Part shown: in pieces, positions 41,681 through 51,117 of the stretch
How the letters are laid out: each line of letters begins with the position of its first letter
Numbering within the stretch: the stretch's first letter is position 1
NCBI RefSeq assembly: GCF_019444005.1
Contig: NZ_CP049304.1
Span: 1,612,001-1,676,000, forward strand
Direction of reading: 5' to 3'
Source of the DNA: Liquorilactobacillus nagelii DSM 13675
GTDB lineage: Bacteria > Bacillota > Bacilli > Lactobacillales > Lactobacillaceae
Length of the DNA stretch: 64,000 bases
Position numbers and translations under genes: made by a program
The notes under the pieces: generated by a model
The model's input: only the letters and a program-made list of their open reading frames with translations
What the model was told of the DNA's origin: nothing
Databases searched by the model: none

Positions 41681-42870
41681 CATTTTTTTTTGGTTTCTTC
41701 TTGCTGCTTTATTTGCTGGACCATGGATAATTCCTCATCGGTTGGAACAATCAAAACTTTGGCGACTGAAGCGGGGTTTGAAATAATCCCCTCATTGCCA
41801 ACCCGATTCAACTTTTCATCCAATTTCAAACCTAGTACAGCTAGTCTTTTAATAATTTCCTGCCGCAAAAAGGCGTTGTTTTCGCCAATTCCTCCGGCAA
41901 AAATCAGTGCATCTACACCACCAAGTTCAGTATAATAAGCACCCACATATTTAACAATTCGATTAATAAAAATTTCCACTGCAAGTTTGGCTTGTGGCTG
42001 ATCCTTAGCAGCAATTAAATCACGCATATCAGGTGATAGTTCAGATATTCCTAATAATCCAGATTTTTGGTTTAAAATCTGCATGATCTCTTCAACTGAG
42101 CAACCTAATTTTTTCATGAGATATGGAATAATCGATGGATCCGTATCGCCAGCGCGTGTCCCCATCGTTAGACCTGTTAATGGTGCAAAGCCCATAGATG
42201 TATCAAAAGCCCGTCCTGACTTTTCAGCAGCAATTGATGCTCCACTGCCTAAATGCAAAGTTATTAGTTTTAAATTCTCATAAGGCTTTTTCAACAACAG
42301 GGCTGCTCGCCGTGAAATATAGTCGTGACTAATTCCATGTTCACCATAGCGGCGAATCCCGAATTTCTGAGTATATTGATAAGGTAAACTATAGATAGCA
42401 TTTACTTCAGGAAGATTTGTAAAAAATTGGCTATCGAAAACAGCATATTGTGGAATTCCCGGTAATTGACGTTGCACTAATTCAACATACTTGACTTCTG
42501 TAGGATTATGTAATGGTGCAAAATCATCCAACTGCTTCAATTCAGCAATCTTTTCTTGAGTCATTAAAGTAGCTTGCCGAAAAAGTGTACTTCCAGCAAC
42601 TATTCGATGTCCAACCGCTGAAATTTCACTTAAATCTTTAACAAAATTAAATGACTTTAATTGTGAAAATATCAGTTCGGCAGCAGCTGGATAGGATAAA
42701 CATTCATGGCTTTCAGTCGCTTTTTTCCCTTCATATTTAACTGTTGAAATTGAGTTTGCCATATTAATTCGTTCAATTAGTCCTGCAGCAATTACTTTTT
42801 CCGTTAAATCTTCAAAAAGTTTCCATTTAACTGACGAACTTCCAGCATTCATAATTAAAATTTTTTTCAT
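41680..42870 (-). CDS. ackA: Acetate kinase
   Basis: Interconverts acetyl phosphate + ADP and acetate + ATP. 396 residues of the ASKHA fold: MNAGSSSVKWKLF at the N terminus, HRIVAGS, LHLGSGASIAA, FAPLTGLTMGTRAGDTDPS and FAGGIGENN. ATG 42870 has GGAGGTG upstream; the frame starts 12 codons earlier but the extension contains that site. Gives ATP from acetyl phosphate made from pyruvate or by phosphoketolase. Confidence 0.97.
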   Translation of the reverse strand: MKKILIMNAGSSSVKWKLFEDLTEKVIAAGLIERINMANSISTVKYEGKKATESHECLSYPAAAELIFSQLKSFNFVKDLSEISAVGHRIVAGSTLFRQATLMTQEKIAELKQLDDFAPLHNPTEVKYVELVQRQLPGIPQYAVFDSQFFTNLPEVNAIYSLPYQYTQKFGIRRYGEHGISHDYISRRAALLLKKPYENLKLITLHLGSGASIAAEKSGRAFDTSMGFAPLTGLTMGTRAGDTDPSIIPYLMKKLGCSVEEIMQILNQKSGLLGISELSPDMRDLIAAKDQPQAKLAVEIFINRIVKYVGAYYTELGGVDALIFAGGIGENNAFLRQEIIKRLAVLGLKLDEKLNRVGNEGIISNPASVAKVLIVPTDEELSMVQQIKQQEETKKK

Positions 42871-43000
42871 CTTAGCACCTCCGCTTAAGTCTTCATTATA
42901 TAACATTCAAAAAATTCTTTCAGCCTGTATAGCATTGACCATGCCCCGATAATTAAAAAATGCTAAACTTTAAGTAATTTAATACTAAGGAGCTAACCAC

Positions 43001-43906
43001 ATGATTAATCGTTATTCAACTCAACAATTTGAATGGTTAGATGTAACAAATCTAACACCTGATGAGCAACAGTTATTGTTAGAGAAACATCAAATTAAAC
43101 AAGCTACTTTAACTTATGCAACCGACGCTCACGAGCGTGCCCGTTACAGTTTTGATCTGCTAGATAACTCAGAAATGATTATATTTAATATTCCCCAAGA
43201 AGATCAGCAGCATCCTAACCGTTTTACTATTAGTCCAATTACTTTCTTAATTAAAAATAAAACTTTATTTTCCTTTCATACCGAAGAAACCGCTGATTTA
43301 ATTGAAAAACTAAAACAGACTTTATCTGTTGCCAACGATCTACCTGCAGATACTTTTGTTTTAAGAATTTTATTTAACGGTGTCCAGTTCTACCACGAAA
43401 TAATTGAACATCTTTCACAGCAAAGAAACCAGTTTATCACCAAATTAGATCAACGAATTCAAAATCAGCAATTAATTAGCCTTTCAGAAATCGAAAAAAG
43501 TTTAGTTTACATTTTAAGCGGAACACAGACTAATTTACTACTATTAAAAAGTCTAAATAAAAAACATAACGATCTACAAGATAATGCCACTAATCAAAAA
43601 TTACTGGCCAAAATCTCTGTTGAGGCCAAGCAAGCTGAACAAATGGCTAAAATCTCATTAGACGTCACCGAACGTTTAAGCGCCACTTCAAATAATCTGC
43701 TAAATAACAATTTAAATGATACGATGAAATTCTTAACTGTTTGGTCTCTAGTTCTAACAATTCCAACTATTATCACTGGATTTTATGGCATGAACGTTGC
43801 TTTGCCACTGACAAAGTACCCAATAGCATGGGTAATAATCTGTTTAATTACCTTATTATTGATGGGTATACTGCTCTACTACCTCAAAAAGCATCGATTT
43901 ATTTAG
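43001..43906 (+). CDS. corA: CorA-family divalent cation transporter
   Basis: Mg2+/Co2+ channel. 301 residues: a large cytoplasmic N-terminal domain, a long helix (~150-240), and two C-terminal membrane helices with the signature YGMNVALP after the first helix. The N-terminal QFEWLDVTNLTPDE and DSEMIIFNIPQED-like parts are typical of the small CorA proteins of lactobacilli. GGAG precedes the ATG. Confidence 0.92.
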   Translation: MINRYSTQQFEWLDVTNLTPDEQQLLLEKHQIKQATLTYATDAHERARYSFDLLDNSEMIIFNIPQEDQQHPNRFTISPITFLIKNKTLFSFHTEETADLIEKLKQTLSVANDLPADTFVLRILFNGVQFYHEIIEHLSQQRNQFITKLDQRIQNQQLISLSEIEKSLVYILSGTQTNLLLLKSLNKKHNDLQDNATNQKLLAKISVEAKQAEQMAKISLDVTERLSATSNNLLNNNLNDTMKFLTVWSLVLTIPTIITGFYGMNVALPLTKYPIAWVIICLITLLLMGILLYYLKKHRFI

Positions 43907-44336
43907 TTTTTTCAACAAATAATCAAATAACAAATATTACAAGTTAGTTGTATTTTGTAATATTCGGCTAATGCCCGTCTGATTTATCGTTGAAAAACAA
44001 ATTGCAAGAATAAATTTGGCCTTTTTTATTTTTTTTCAAGATTATTTCGTAATATTAGCAGTAAAAAAAATAAAAAATTTTCCCTGATCAAGTTTTCCAT
44101 TTAAAAGCCGGTCTTATCAACTTAACTTTGTCCAAAAAAAATATAATTTAACGAAATCTTCAAATTATATTACAAGTCAACTAGTTTTATTACAAATTCA
44201 ACTAGAAAAGTAACTTCACTGCTAATCGTTTGTTATATTCACCAGATATACTAGTCAATGTTGAATCGATTGGTTGATCACAAGTAATTGAATAACTTGT
44301 TGATCTTGTCAAATAAACAGGAGTGAATATAAACAG
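43907..44336. other. Long upstream region of the LysM gene with short repeats
   Basis: About 430 AT-rich bases with no gene. It carries an inverted pair AATATTACAA / TTGTAATATT (43933-43964) and a direct repeat ATTACAAGTCAACTAG (44169-44184) / ATTACAAATTCAACTAG (44189-44205). The repeated ATTACAA/TTGTAAT motif may be a regulator site, possibly of the cell-wall WalRK type, although the spacing differs from the published TGTWAH-N5-TGTWAH pattern. Confidence 0.5.
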
Positions 44337-45014
44337 ATGGACATAAAGAAAATTTTGTTATCGGCTGCAACAGTAACCGGAATGATGACAGTTGGAACAG
44401 TAGCTGCCAATGCGGATACAGTGACCGTCAAGGCCGGAGATACAGTTTCCGCACTTGCCCATGAATATGGCACAACGGTGGATGCTATCAAGCAGTCAAA
44501 CCAGTTACAAAACGAGAACCTGATCTTTGTTGGTGAACAGTTGCAAGTTAATGGTACTTCAACAAATAGTCAAGCTACCACAACACAAAGCAATACAGCT
44601 ACAACTCAGAGTACACAAAATGCTGCTCAAACAACTCAGAGTACACAAAATGCTGCTCAAACAACTCAGAGTACACAAAATGCTGCTCAAACAACTCAGA
44701 CTCAGTCAACACCGGCTGTTCAGCAGACCACTACTACAACAGAAAATACTGCAACAACAACTACAAGCTCAGCTACAAGCTCAACTTCTTCAAGTGAAGA
44801 TAGTGCCCGTGCTTGGATTGCAAATCGTGAATCTGGTGGTTCATATACTGCAAGTAACGGTAATTACTATGGTAAATACCAATTATCAACTTCGTACTTG
44901 AACGGAGATTACTCTGCAGCTAATCAGGAACGTGTTGCTAACCAGTATGTTACAAGCCGATATGGTTCATGGCAAGGTGCCCTTAACCATTGGAAAGCTT
45001 ACGGTTGGTACTAA
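44337..45014 (+). CDS. Secreted LysM protein with Apf-like C-terminal domain
   Basis: A 225-residue exported protein. Signal peptide (residues 1-26, cleavage after VAANA-D), one LysM peptidoglycan-binding domain (about 28-71, VTVKAGDTVSALAHEYGT), a Thr/Gln/Ser/Ala linker with three perfect 10-residue repeats, and a C-terminal ~70-residue domain (AWIANRESGGSYTASNGNYY, GKYQLSTSYL, YGSWQGALNHWKAYGWY) like that of aggregation-promoting factors and lysozyme-like transglycosylases, with the putative catalytic Glu in NRESGG. AGGAG precedes the ATG by 12 bases. Probably a cell-surface hydrolase abundant at the wall. Confidence 0.92.
   Translation: MDIKKILLSAATVTGMMTVGTVAANADTVTVKAGDTVSALAHEYGTTVDAIKQSNQLQNENLIFVGEQLQVNGTSTNSQATTTQSNTATTQSTQNAAQTTQSTQNAAQTTQSTQNAAQTTQTQSTPAVQQTTTTTENTATTTTSSATSSTSSSEDSARAWIANRESGGSYTASNGNYYGKYQLSTSYLNGDYSAANQERVANQYVTSRYGSWQGALNHWKAYGWY
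44601..44700 (+). repeat. 30-bp perfect tandem repeat in the LysM protein linker
   Basis: The 30-bp unit beginning ACAACTCAGAGTACACAAAA occurs three times without a mismatch (44601-44630, 44631-44660, 44661-44690), with a 10-base partial fourth copy. It encodes TTQSTQNAAQ. Perfect identity at DNA level suggests recent expansion. Confidence 0.95.
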
Positions 45015-45036
45015 AAATATCAAATTAATTCAATTT

Positions 45037-45077
45037 AAAGAGGTTTGAAATCGGATGATTTCAAACCTCTTTTATTT
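45037..45077. terminator. Terminator after the LysM gene
   Basis: AAAGAGGTTTGAAATC (45037-45052) pairs with GATTTCAAACCTCTTT (45057-45072), then TTTATTTTG. It also faces the convergent DUF3278 gene. Confidence 0.9.
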
Positions 45078-45085
45078 TGTTAACA

Positions 45086-45607
45086 TTATCTTTTTCTTAA
45101 TTTAAACATAAAATACAAATACATCAACATCCCAAACGAAAGCCCTTCCACCAAAGAAATCTGAAGGTTATTAAATGAAGTAATTTCTGACCAAAAATCT
45201 CCCTCTCCCTCAAAAACACCGTCTAATGCGTTAAGAATATACATGCTTACTCCAAAGTAACCTGCCAAAAAAATCCCTTTAACTAAGTATTTTCTTTTTA
45301 ATTTTAAATAATCTTTCTTTTCAACTTCAACAAGATCCAACTTTTTTCGGCGCAAAAACACCGTCACGATAATAATTGAAAGCAACACCACAATCAGATT
45401 CCCAATTGTCAAAAAAAGGATTGCTCCATCTCGGTTAATTGAAACTAACAAAGTTGCCACAAAGGTTGAAATAATTAAATACCACCACATAAAAATAAAA
45501 ATGAGATTGCCAATTTTATTAATTTGTTCTTTTCTATACTCATCTAAAATCCCGTCTATCCCATAAAACTTTTTCAATACTTTATCAATTAAACTTTTAC
45601 TTTTCAT
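45086..45607 (-). CDS. DUF3278-type membrane protein
   Basis: A 173-residue protein with four probable membrane helices and the N-terminal FYGIDGILDEYRKEQINKIGN typical of the DUF3278 family (cited in part). It overlaps the upstream HTH gene by 11 bases. Small XRE regulators paired with a membrane protein of this type recur in Firmicutes, but the regulated process is unknown. Confidence 0.78.
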   Translation of the reverse strand: MKSKSLIDKVLKKFYGIDGILDEYRKEQINKIGNLIFIFMWWYLIISTFVATLLVSINRDGAILFLTIGNLIVVLLSIIIVTVFLRRKKLDLVEVEKKDYLKLKRKYLVKGIFLAGYFGVSMYILNALDGVFEGEGDFWSEITSFNNLQISLVEGLSFGMLMYLYFMFKLRKR

Positions 45608-45797
45608 TTTTTTCCTCCCAAAAAAGTGTATTCAGATCGCTATTCAAAGCTCTAGCGATTTTAGTGCACAATGCCAATGAAGGGTTATATTTGTTATTTT
45701 CAATCAGTGTAATTGTTTGTCTTGCTACATTAGTCTCTTGCGCCAATTCTAATTGTGATAAATTTATTTTTTTTCGATATTCTTTAACTCTATTCAT
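45597..45797 (-). CDS. Small XRE-family helix-turn-helix regulator
   Basis: A 66-residue protein consisting of one Cro/CI-type HTH domain (LSQLELAQETNVARQTITLI, ENNKYNPSLALCTKIARALN). This short type usually controls its own operon with the membrane protein that follows. Translationally coupled to the DUF3278 gene. Confidence 0.9.
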   Translation of the reverse strand: MNRVKEYRKKINLSQLELAQETNVARQTITLIENNKYNPSLALCTKIARALNSDLNTLFWEEKNEK

Positions 45798-45885
45798 TAA
45801 GGCCCTTCTTTTTATGCAATATATATATTCCCTTAATTATATATCATTTTTTTGATAAAGTCTATTAACGAAAAAAATGATACAA

Positions 45886-45911
45886 AAAAAGCTGCGGATC
45901 CGCAGCTTTTT
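45886..45911. terminator. Terminator after the esterase gene
   Basis: A perfect palindrome AAAAAGCTGCGGATCCGCAG followed by CTTTTT; active on the minus strand after the alpha/beta hydrolase gene, with T-runs in both directions. Confidence 0.9.
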
Positions 45912-45937
45912 ACTAAAATTACAAAGATATTGTCTTC

Positions 45938-46603
45938 CTAATTCAGTGATTCTTTTCCTAATTTAAGCGTGGTGGTCCATTCATAGGCATCACGCGCTGT
46001 TTCCATCGTTATTCCATGACCAACATCGTACTCATGATAAGTGACACTTTGGGCATATACCCTGAAAAAGTCAAATAGTTGATGCCCAACTTCAGGTGGA
46101 ATAACAATATCCTTTTTACCCTGCGAAATAAAAACAGCCGTTTCTATTTCCTGTGATTTCAAATGCTGTCTAGCCCATTCTGAAATAAAATCAGGTAGCC
46201 TGCCACTTAGTAACAAAGCAGCTTGTAACCACTCTGGATGAAAAGTCATCAATGTTGTTGCTAAAATTGCACCTTGACTAAAACCTATTACTGCTAACGG
46301 ATGTCCTTCTAAATGATTAGCTTTTAAAATCCTTTGAGTCTGTTCATAAATCTTCTCGGCAGCATTACCGATCACATCGGGCTCTGAAGCTTCAAAAAAA
46401 CGCGGGATGTAGTAAGCATAACCATTAGCATATTCAATTGAACCTTGAAAATGCAGTTCAATTACCTTTTGATTAAAAAACGAAATTGATGGACGCAAAT
46501 CTAAATAATTTGACCCCATCCCATGAAGAGTGATAACAACTGGAGCATCTTGTTGATTGCCTAATCTTGAGGCACCAACCAACTCATATTTTAAATCAAT
46601 CAC
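45938..46603 (-). CDS. Carboxylesterase/phospholipase-type alpha/beta hydrolase
   Basis: A 221-residue serine hydrolase of the phospholipase/carboxylesterase family. Catalytic triad in view: Ser in GFSQGA, Asp in SQGKKDIVIPP, His in DVGHGITM; the oxyanion region is LHGMGSNYLDL. No signal peptide, so cytoplasmic. Substrate unknown; short-chain esters are likely. Confidence 0.92.
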   Translation of the reverse strand: MIDLKYELVGASRLGNQQDAPVVITLHGMGSNYLDLRPSISFFNQKVIELHFQGSIEYANGYAYYIPRFFEASEPDVIGNAAEKIYEQTQRILKANHLEGHPLAVIGFSQGAILATTLMTFHPEWLQAALLLSGRLPDFISEWARQHLKSQEIETAVFISQGKKDIVIPPEVGHQLFDFFRVYAQSVTYHEYDVGHGITMETARDAYEWTTTLKLGKESLN

Positions 46604-46867
46604 ATTAAATCCCTCACAAAATTGTATTACTAGTCACTAACAATAAGTTTATTCAAAATGCATTATAAACTTTTGTAATGTAACTGTAAAATAATTCAGC
46701 TCTTATTTAAAAAATTGACAAAATATATATTTTTTTGCCCACTTTTCAGGATTAAATGGCCTTTTAATTTAAATTAACATAGTTTCATCAATTTAATAAG
46801 TAACATAAATGAAATAATCGAAATTATAATTACAGACCAATTTTATTAAAAAAATCACAAAATATCG

Positions 46868-47269
46868 CTAATGAATATCCCGAAAATGATTCAAATTAAG
46901 AATTTTTTCTTGAGCAGATAAAACTTTCTGTACTTTTTCGGGATCATGCGCAATTATATACTTAATATGTTCCAAACTATCAATTATTTCCCGTAATTCA
47001 CTAACCTCTCGCCGAATTTTCTCTATTTTTTCTGGAATCTGGCTGACAGCTTGCAAGTTAACCAATTCCTCCACCATTTCTTGGTATCTCAATATCGCAA
47101 ATACGACATTGATGTTAGATGAAATGGTCCGAGGATTTTCTTGGTCAGGATTCCTCTCAATTAAGTTAAATAATTCCGGACAATAGCGCAACGATACTGT
47201 GTAACGTGGAAAATATCGATGAAAAACATGCTCTTCGTTTCTAAAACCAAAACGATCTACATCTGCCAT
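46868..47269 (-). CDS. Hypothetical helical protein downstream of wecB
   Basis: A 133-residue soluble protein, MADVDRFGFRNEEHVFHRYF at the N terminus and coiled-coil-like helices in the second half (IPEKIEKIRREVSELREIID). Family not recognised. I start at ATG 47269, with GGGGG eight bases upstream; the frame's first ATG lies inside wecB. It is the second gene of the wecB transcript and may act in the same process. Confidence 0.65.
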   Translation of the reverse strand: MADVDRFGFRNEEHVFHRYFPRYTVSLRYCPELFNLIERNPDQENPRTISSNINVVFAILRYQEMVEELVNLQAVSQIPEKIEKIRREVSELREIIDSLEHIKYIIAHDPEKVQKVLSAQEKILNLNHFRDIH

Positions 47270-47295
47270 TGTTTTTTCCCCCTTGGCAACACTTT

Positions 47296-48444
47296 TTAAC
47301 CAATCCAATCAACTGGTTTTTGTTGTCTTTGTTTAAAATAATATTCAATTGCTGCAATAATTCTTTCTGCTGCATGACCATCACCATATGGGTTAACGGC
47401 TTTAGCCATTGCTTGATAAATTGTTGAGTTTTCCGTCAGTAATTCCTGCATTGCAGCAATTACGCTACTCTTTTTTGTACCGACTAATTTTAGCGTACCT
47501 GCGCTAACGCCTTCTGGACGTTCCGTAGTATCGCGCAAAACCAATACCGGTTTGCCCAGCGCTGGAGCCTCCTCTTGAACACCACCGGAATCAGTCATAA
47601 TAAAGTAACTTCTCGCACATAAATTATGAAAATCAACTACATCTAATGGATCAACTAAATGCACCCTTGAGTTATTTGAAAAAGCTTCTCTAGCTACTGA
47701 CTGAACTTTGGGATTCAAATGTACTGGATAAATAACTTCAACTTGCGAATCTTGCTGCATTACTTGGTTGATTGCAGCGAAAACATCTTTCATTGGTTTC
47801 CCCAGATTTTCACGACGGTGCATGGTTAACAAGATTAATTTCTGACCTGGAGTAATCTGGGTCAAGGTTTGATGATGATATTCTTGACTAACCGTTTGTT
47901 TTAAAGCATCGATTGCTGTATTACCAGTTATAAAAATTTTTTCAGCTGCTACATTTTGAGATAATAAATTTTCGCGGCTTTTTTTAGTTGGAGCGAAGTA
48001 AAGATCGCTCAAAACATCAGTTAGCTGCCGATTCATTTCCTCGGGAAAAGGTGAATACTTATTCCATGTACGCAGACCCGCCTCAACATGAGCTAATGGT
48101 ATTTTTTCATAGTAAGTCGCTAAGCTGGCTGCAAAAGTTGTTGTTGTATCTCCATGAACCAAGACAATATCTGGTTTCACCTGTTGCAAAAGTTTTTCTA
48201 ATTTTTGCAATACACTTGCAGTGATATCACTTAAAGTCTGATTTTGCTGCATTACTTGTAAATTATAATCTGCTGACAAATTAAATGCCGCCATTACTTG
48301 GGCTAACATTTCTTTATGCTGTCCAGTTACTGTGACGATTGTTTCAAACTTATCAGGTCGCTGCTGTAAAGAATAAATGATTGGCGCCATCTTAATTGCC
48401 TCTGGACGTGTTCCAAAAACTGTCATTACTTTAATTTTTTTCAA
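47296..48444 (-). CDS. wecB: UDP-N-acetylglucosamine 2-epimerase (non-hydrolysing)
   Basis: Interconverts UDP-GlcNAc and UDP-ManNAc, a donor for teichoic acid linkage units and polysaccharides. 382 residues, GT-B-like fold: VFGTRPEAIKMAPIIY, GDTTTTFAASLATYYE, HVEAGLRTWNKYSPFPEEMN and SGGVQEEAPALGKPVLVLRD (key motifs cited in short form). Its UDP-GlcNAc comes from GlmU, also in this window. Confidence 0.96.
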   Translation of the reverse strand: MKKIKVMTVFGTRPEAIKMAPIIYSLQQRPDKFETIVTVTGQHKEMLAQVMAAFNLSADYNLQVMQQNQTLSDITASVLQKLEKLLQQVKPDIVLVHGDTTTTFAASLATYYEKIPLAHVEAGLRTWNKYSPFPEEMNRQLTDVLSDLYFAPTKKSRENLLSQNVAAEKIFITGNTAIDALKQTVSQEYHHQTLTQITPGQKLILLTMHRRENLGKPMKDVFAAINQVMQQDSQVEVIYPVHLNPKVQSVAREAFSNNSRVHLVDPLDVVDFHNLCARSYFIMTDSGGVQEEAPALGKPVLVLRDTTERPEGVSAGTLKLVGTKKSSVIAAMQELLTENSTIYQAMAKAVNPYGDGHAAERIIAAIEYYFKQRQQKPVDWIG

Positions 48445-48676
48445 AATTGCACCTCAACTTACTTCCGACAGACACTATCCGTCATTATTTTTATTGTACT
48501 ACAAAATTCAATGAATAACTTTTGAATCGTATATTTTAAAAATACTATTCAAAAAAATAATTTAGGTCGCGAAAAAAACGTAGAGAAAATACGAAATTCA
48601 TCATCGTCAGGTATTAACTCCACGTTCTATTCTAAAAGATTAACTTAAACTCGTAAACCTGTAACTTTATTATTGA

Positions 48677-48750
48677 TGCGCTTGATCGGAATCGAACCGA
48701 TGACCTACCGCTTAGGAGGCGGTTGCTCTATCCTGCTGAGCTACAAGCGC
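48677..48750 (-). tRNA. tRNA-Arg (anticodon CCU)
   Basis: A cloverleaf on the minus strand: acceptor GCGCTTG/CAAGCGC with discriminator A, D-arm GCTC...GAGC, anticodon stem ACCGC/GCGGT with loop CTCCTAA (anticodon CCT, reads AGG), T-arm ATCGG-TTCGATT-CCGAT. No CCA is encoded. Confidence 0.95.
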
Positions 48751-48816
48751 AAAACACCAGCTACAACCATTTAATTATAAAAATTAAAAAAACTGATGTC
48801 AACTACATCTAGCCAA

Positions 48817-50091
48817 TTAAGATGTTTTTTTTGTATGAAGGCCCTTATTTTTCTGATTACGCAAACGTTTCTTTGAATGCTTTTTCGGTGACTTTTTCTC
48901 AGAAACAACCTTTTGCTTAAATCTTTTTGTGTGTTTAGATAACGACTGGGCTGGAGAACGCTTTTCAGTATTTTCTTGTTCAAAATTTTTGCGTTCAACA
49001 ACTTCACCGTAACTCAAAATCGCTTCTTTTATATTATATCCAGCAGGTTTTACTAATTGCTTCAGGCTTCTAAATGACCGCTCATTACCCAAGTTAATTA
49101 CTTGTCCTGATTGCCCCATTCGGCCAGTTCGCCCTACTCGGTGAATGTAAGCCGTTAAAGTTGTCGGTAAATCATAGTTAATAACAGTCGGTAATTGTGG
49201 CAAATCTAAGCCGCGAGCTGCAACCTCGGTTGTTATTAATAATGGATACTTGCCGGCAGCAAATTGTTTAACGGCTTGCTGTCGCTGTGTTTGCCTTTGT
49301 TGACTGTCCAAAATAGCAAAATCAATTTGGTCATGTCGCAACCTTTCTGCCACTTCTTGGATTTCCGCCAATTGATTAATAAAAACTAAGCCCTGAAATT
49401 GTGTTTGTCGGCCAAACTTTCGCAAAAGATCATATCTTTTACGAGTTGGTGAAATTAAAAACCAATGAGTGACTTTTCCTTGTGTCTGGTCCTCTTGGCG
49501 AACATCAAACCGCTCAACTGCTTGTCCAAACCAATGGGGCAATTCATGTAATACCGATCCATCCGTCGCTGAAAAGAAAGCCAATTGCAACTGACTTGGA
49601 GCATGTCCCAACAATTCACGACAATCATTCATCGTTTGCTCGGTTAATAGAGCATCCGCTTCGTCAAAAACAACTGTCCGCAATTGATGCAGCTTTAATT
49701 TCTTGTTTTTGGCTAATTCCAATAACCGGCCTGGTGTTCCGACTACAATTTCTGGATGTTTTTTTAATTTTTCTTGCTGTCGTTTAACATTGGCCCCTCC
49801 CCCTAAAGGAGTAACTATTAAGGTCAACTTCAACTGCTGCAAACATTCTCTGATCACCTGAGTTACTTGTGCTGTCAATTCTTGCGAAGGCGTCACCACC
49901 AGCAACTGAGTTCCAGCTTTGCTTTGAGTGATTTGAAGCAAAGGCAAAACATAAGCTAAAGTTTTACCTGAACCTGTTGGAGCTAAGCCTAAAACATTTT
50001 TCCCCGCTTTTAAAAATTGATAAACTTTTTTTTGAATCAAGGTTGGTTCACTAAAACCAAGCTGTGTTGTTACTGCTACTAATTCTTCCAT
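48817..50091 (-). CDS. DEAD-box RNA helicase
   Basis: ATP-dependent RNA helicase of 424 residues. Motifs in order: Q motif (FSEPTLIQKKVYQ), I APTGSGKT, Ia TPSQEL, II FDEAD, III FFSATD, then VI HRVGRTGRMG. A ~60-residue C-terminal tail very rich in Lys/Arg/Ser follows (KRFKQKVVSEKKSPKKHSKK), as in CshB-type proteins that help RNA decay or ribosome assembly. The subfamily cannot be fixed from motifs alone. Confidence 0.92.
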   Translation of the reverse strand: MEELVAVTTQLGFSEPTLIQKKVYQFLKAGKNVLGLAPTGSGKTLAYVLPLLQITQSKAGTQLLVVTPSQELTAQVTQVIRECLQQLKLTLIVTPLGGGANVKRQQEKLKKHPEIVVGTPGRLLELAKNKKLKLHQLRTVVFDEADALLTEQTMNDCRELLGHAPSQLQLAFFSATDGSVLHELPHWFGQAVERFDVRQEDQTQGKVTHWFLISPTRKRYDLLRKFGRQTQFQGLVFINQLAEIQEVAERLRHDQIDFAILDSQQRQTQRQQAVKQFAAGKYPLLITTEVAARGLDLPQLPTVINYDLPTTLTAYIHRVGRTGRMGQSGQVINLGNERSFRSLKQLVKPAGYNIKEAILSYGEVVERKNFEQENTEKRSPAQSLSKHTKRFKQKVVSEKKSPKKHSKKRLRNQKNKGLHTKKTS

Positions 50092-50106
50092 AACTACCTC
50101 TTTATT

Positions 50107-51117
50107 TTATACTTCAGCTATCTCATCTGCTGGGAAAGTTATTCCTGCACTATGCCGCAATTGCGCCAATAACTGATTAACTTGAACTGAAACCGCCAAC
50201 CAATCCTCCATTTGCTGTTTACTCGATAATTTATCAGGTGCTAATAATATCTCATTAAAATCTCGAACTTCTGCTAACATTGGATTTTCTGGCAGAGCAG
50301 CTGCAATCTGCTGGGATTGATGCAATTCATCCATCAATGTCAACTTATTCAACTCTGCAGGATTATCAAGGAGTAACGTCTCTTTTAACCCATAAATTTC
50401 ACTTGGCAAATATGAGTTGGCCGTTTTTCCTAAATTCAAAACTACTTTAAACTCTGGGTAAGTTAAAATAGCTGTGCCGCTACCATCAATTCCATTCCGG
50501 AGTTTTTGAGGGTAATAAATTGCTTGATGGGGGTAACCAAACCAACTAATTGCATTGTAAACAAGGTAAACCCCTAAATCCTGTAATGCACCACCCGAAA
50601 AATCTAATGAAAAAACGTTCGGTTCCGCACCAGCTAAAAATTCATCATAGCGTGATGAATATTTCATATAAGTTAGATTTGCTCCTTGAATAATTGCAAA
50701 CTTCCGAATTTGCTGAGCAACTTTTTTGAAAAGTGGCTCATGAAAATGCCGAGCTGCTTCAAAATAATACAAGCTTGGATTTTGACGTAACAGCTTGACA
50801 ATTGCCTTCATTTCAGTGGGATTAGAACAGGAAGGCTTTTCGACAATCACATTCTTTCCAGCCTGTAATGCCTGTTGAGACTGAGAAAAATGCAGACTAT
50901 TTGGAGATGCAATATATACAACCGAAAAATCGCCTTGGTCAAAAAATGCTGGCAAATCTGTAAAGGTATTAACAGTCGTCCCAAATTGACCTGCAAATCG
51001 TTGAGCCGTCGCTATTTTCCGTGAATAAACACTAGTTAACCGCCAGCCTATACTCTGTGCCGCTTCAATAAATTGTTTTGTAATCCAGTTCGTACCGATT
51101 ATTCCAAATTTAATCAT
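50107..51117 (-). CDS. Gfo/Idh/MocA-family oxidoreductase
   Basis: NAD(P)-dependent dehydrogenase of 336 residues. N-terminal Rossmann fold (FGIIGTNWITKQFIEAAQSI) with the family's EKPSCSNPTEM (catalytic Lys in EKP) and a C-terminal beta-sheet domain. Substrate is unknown; these enzymes act on sugars, inositols or dihydrodiols. It ends 15 bases before the helicase gene start, so the two may share a transcript. Confidence 0.9.
   Translation of the reverse strand: MIKFGIIGTNWITKQFIEAAQSIGWRLTSVYSRKIATAQRFAGQFGTTVNTFTDLPAFFDQGDFSVVYIASPNSLHFSQSQQALQAGKNVIVEKPSCSNPTEMKAIVKLLRQNPSLYYFEAARHFHEPLFKKVAQQIRKFAIIQGANLTYMKYSSRYDEFLAGAEPNVFSLDFSGGALQDLGVYLVYNAISWFGYPHQAIYYPQKLRNGIDGSGTAILTYPEFKVVLNLGKTANSYLPSEIYGLKETLLLDNPAELNKLTLMDELHQSQQIAAALPENPMLAEVRDFNEILLAPDKLSSKQQMEDWLAVSVQVNQLLAQLRHSAGITFPADEIAEV

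Noticed and set aside
44527-44901. Leu/Gln-rich second frame inside the LysM gene
   Set aside because: A shifted reading of the tandem repeat; no start signal.
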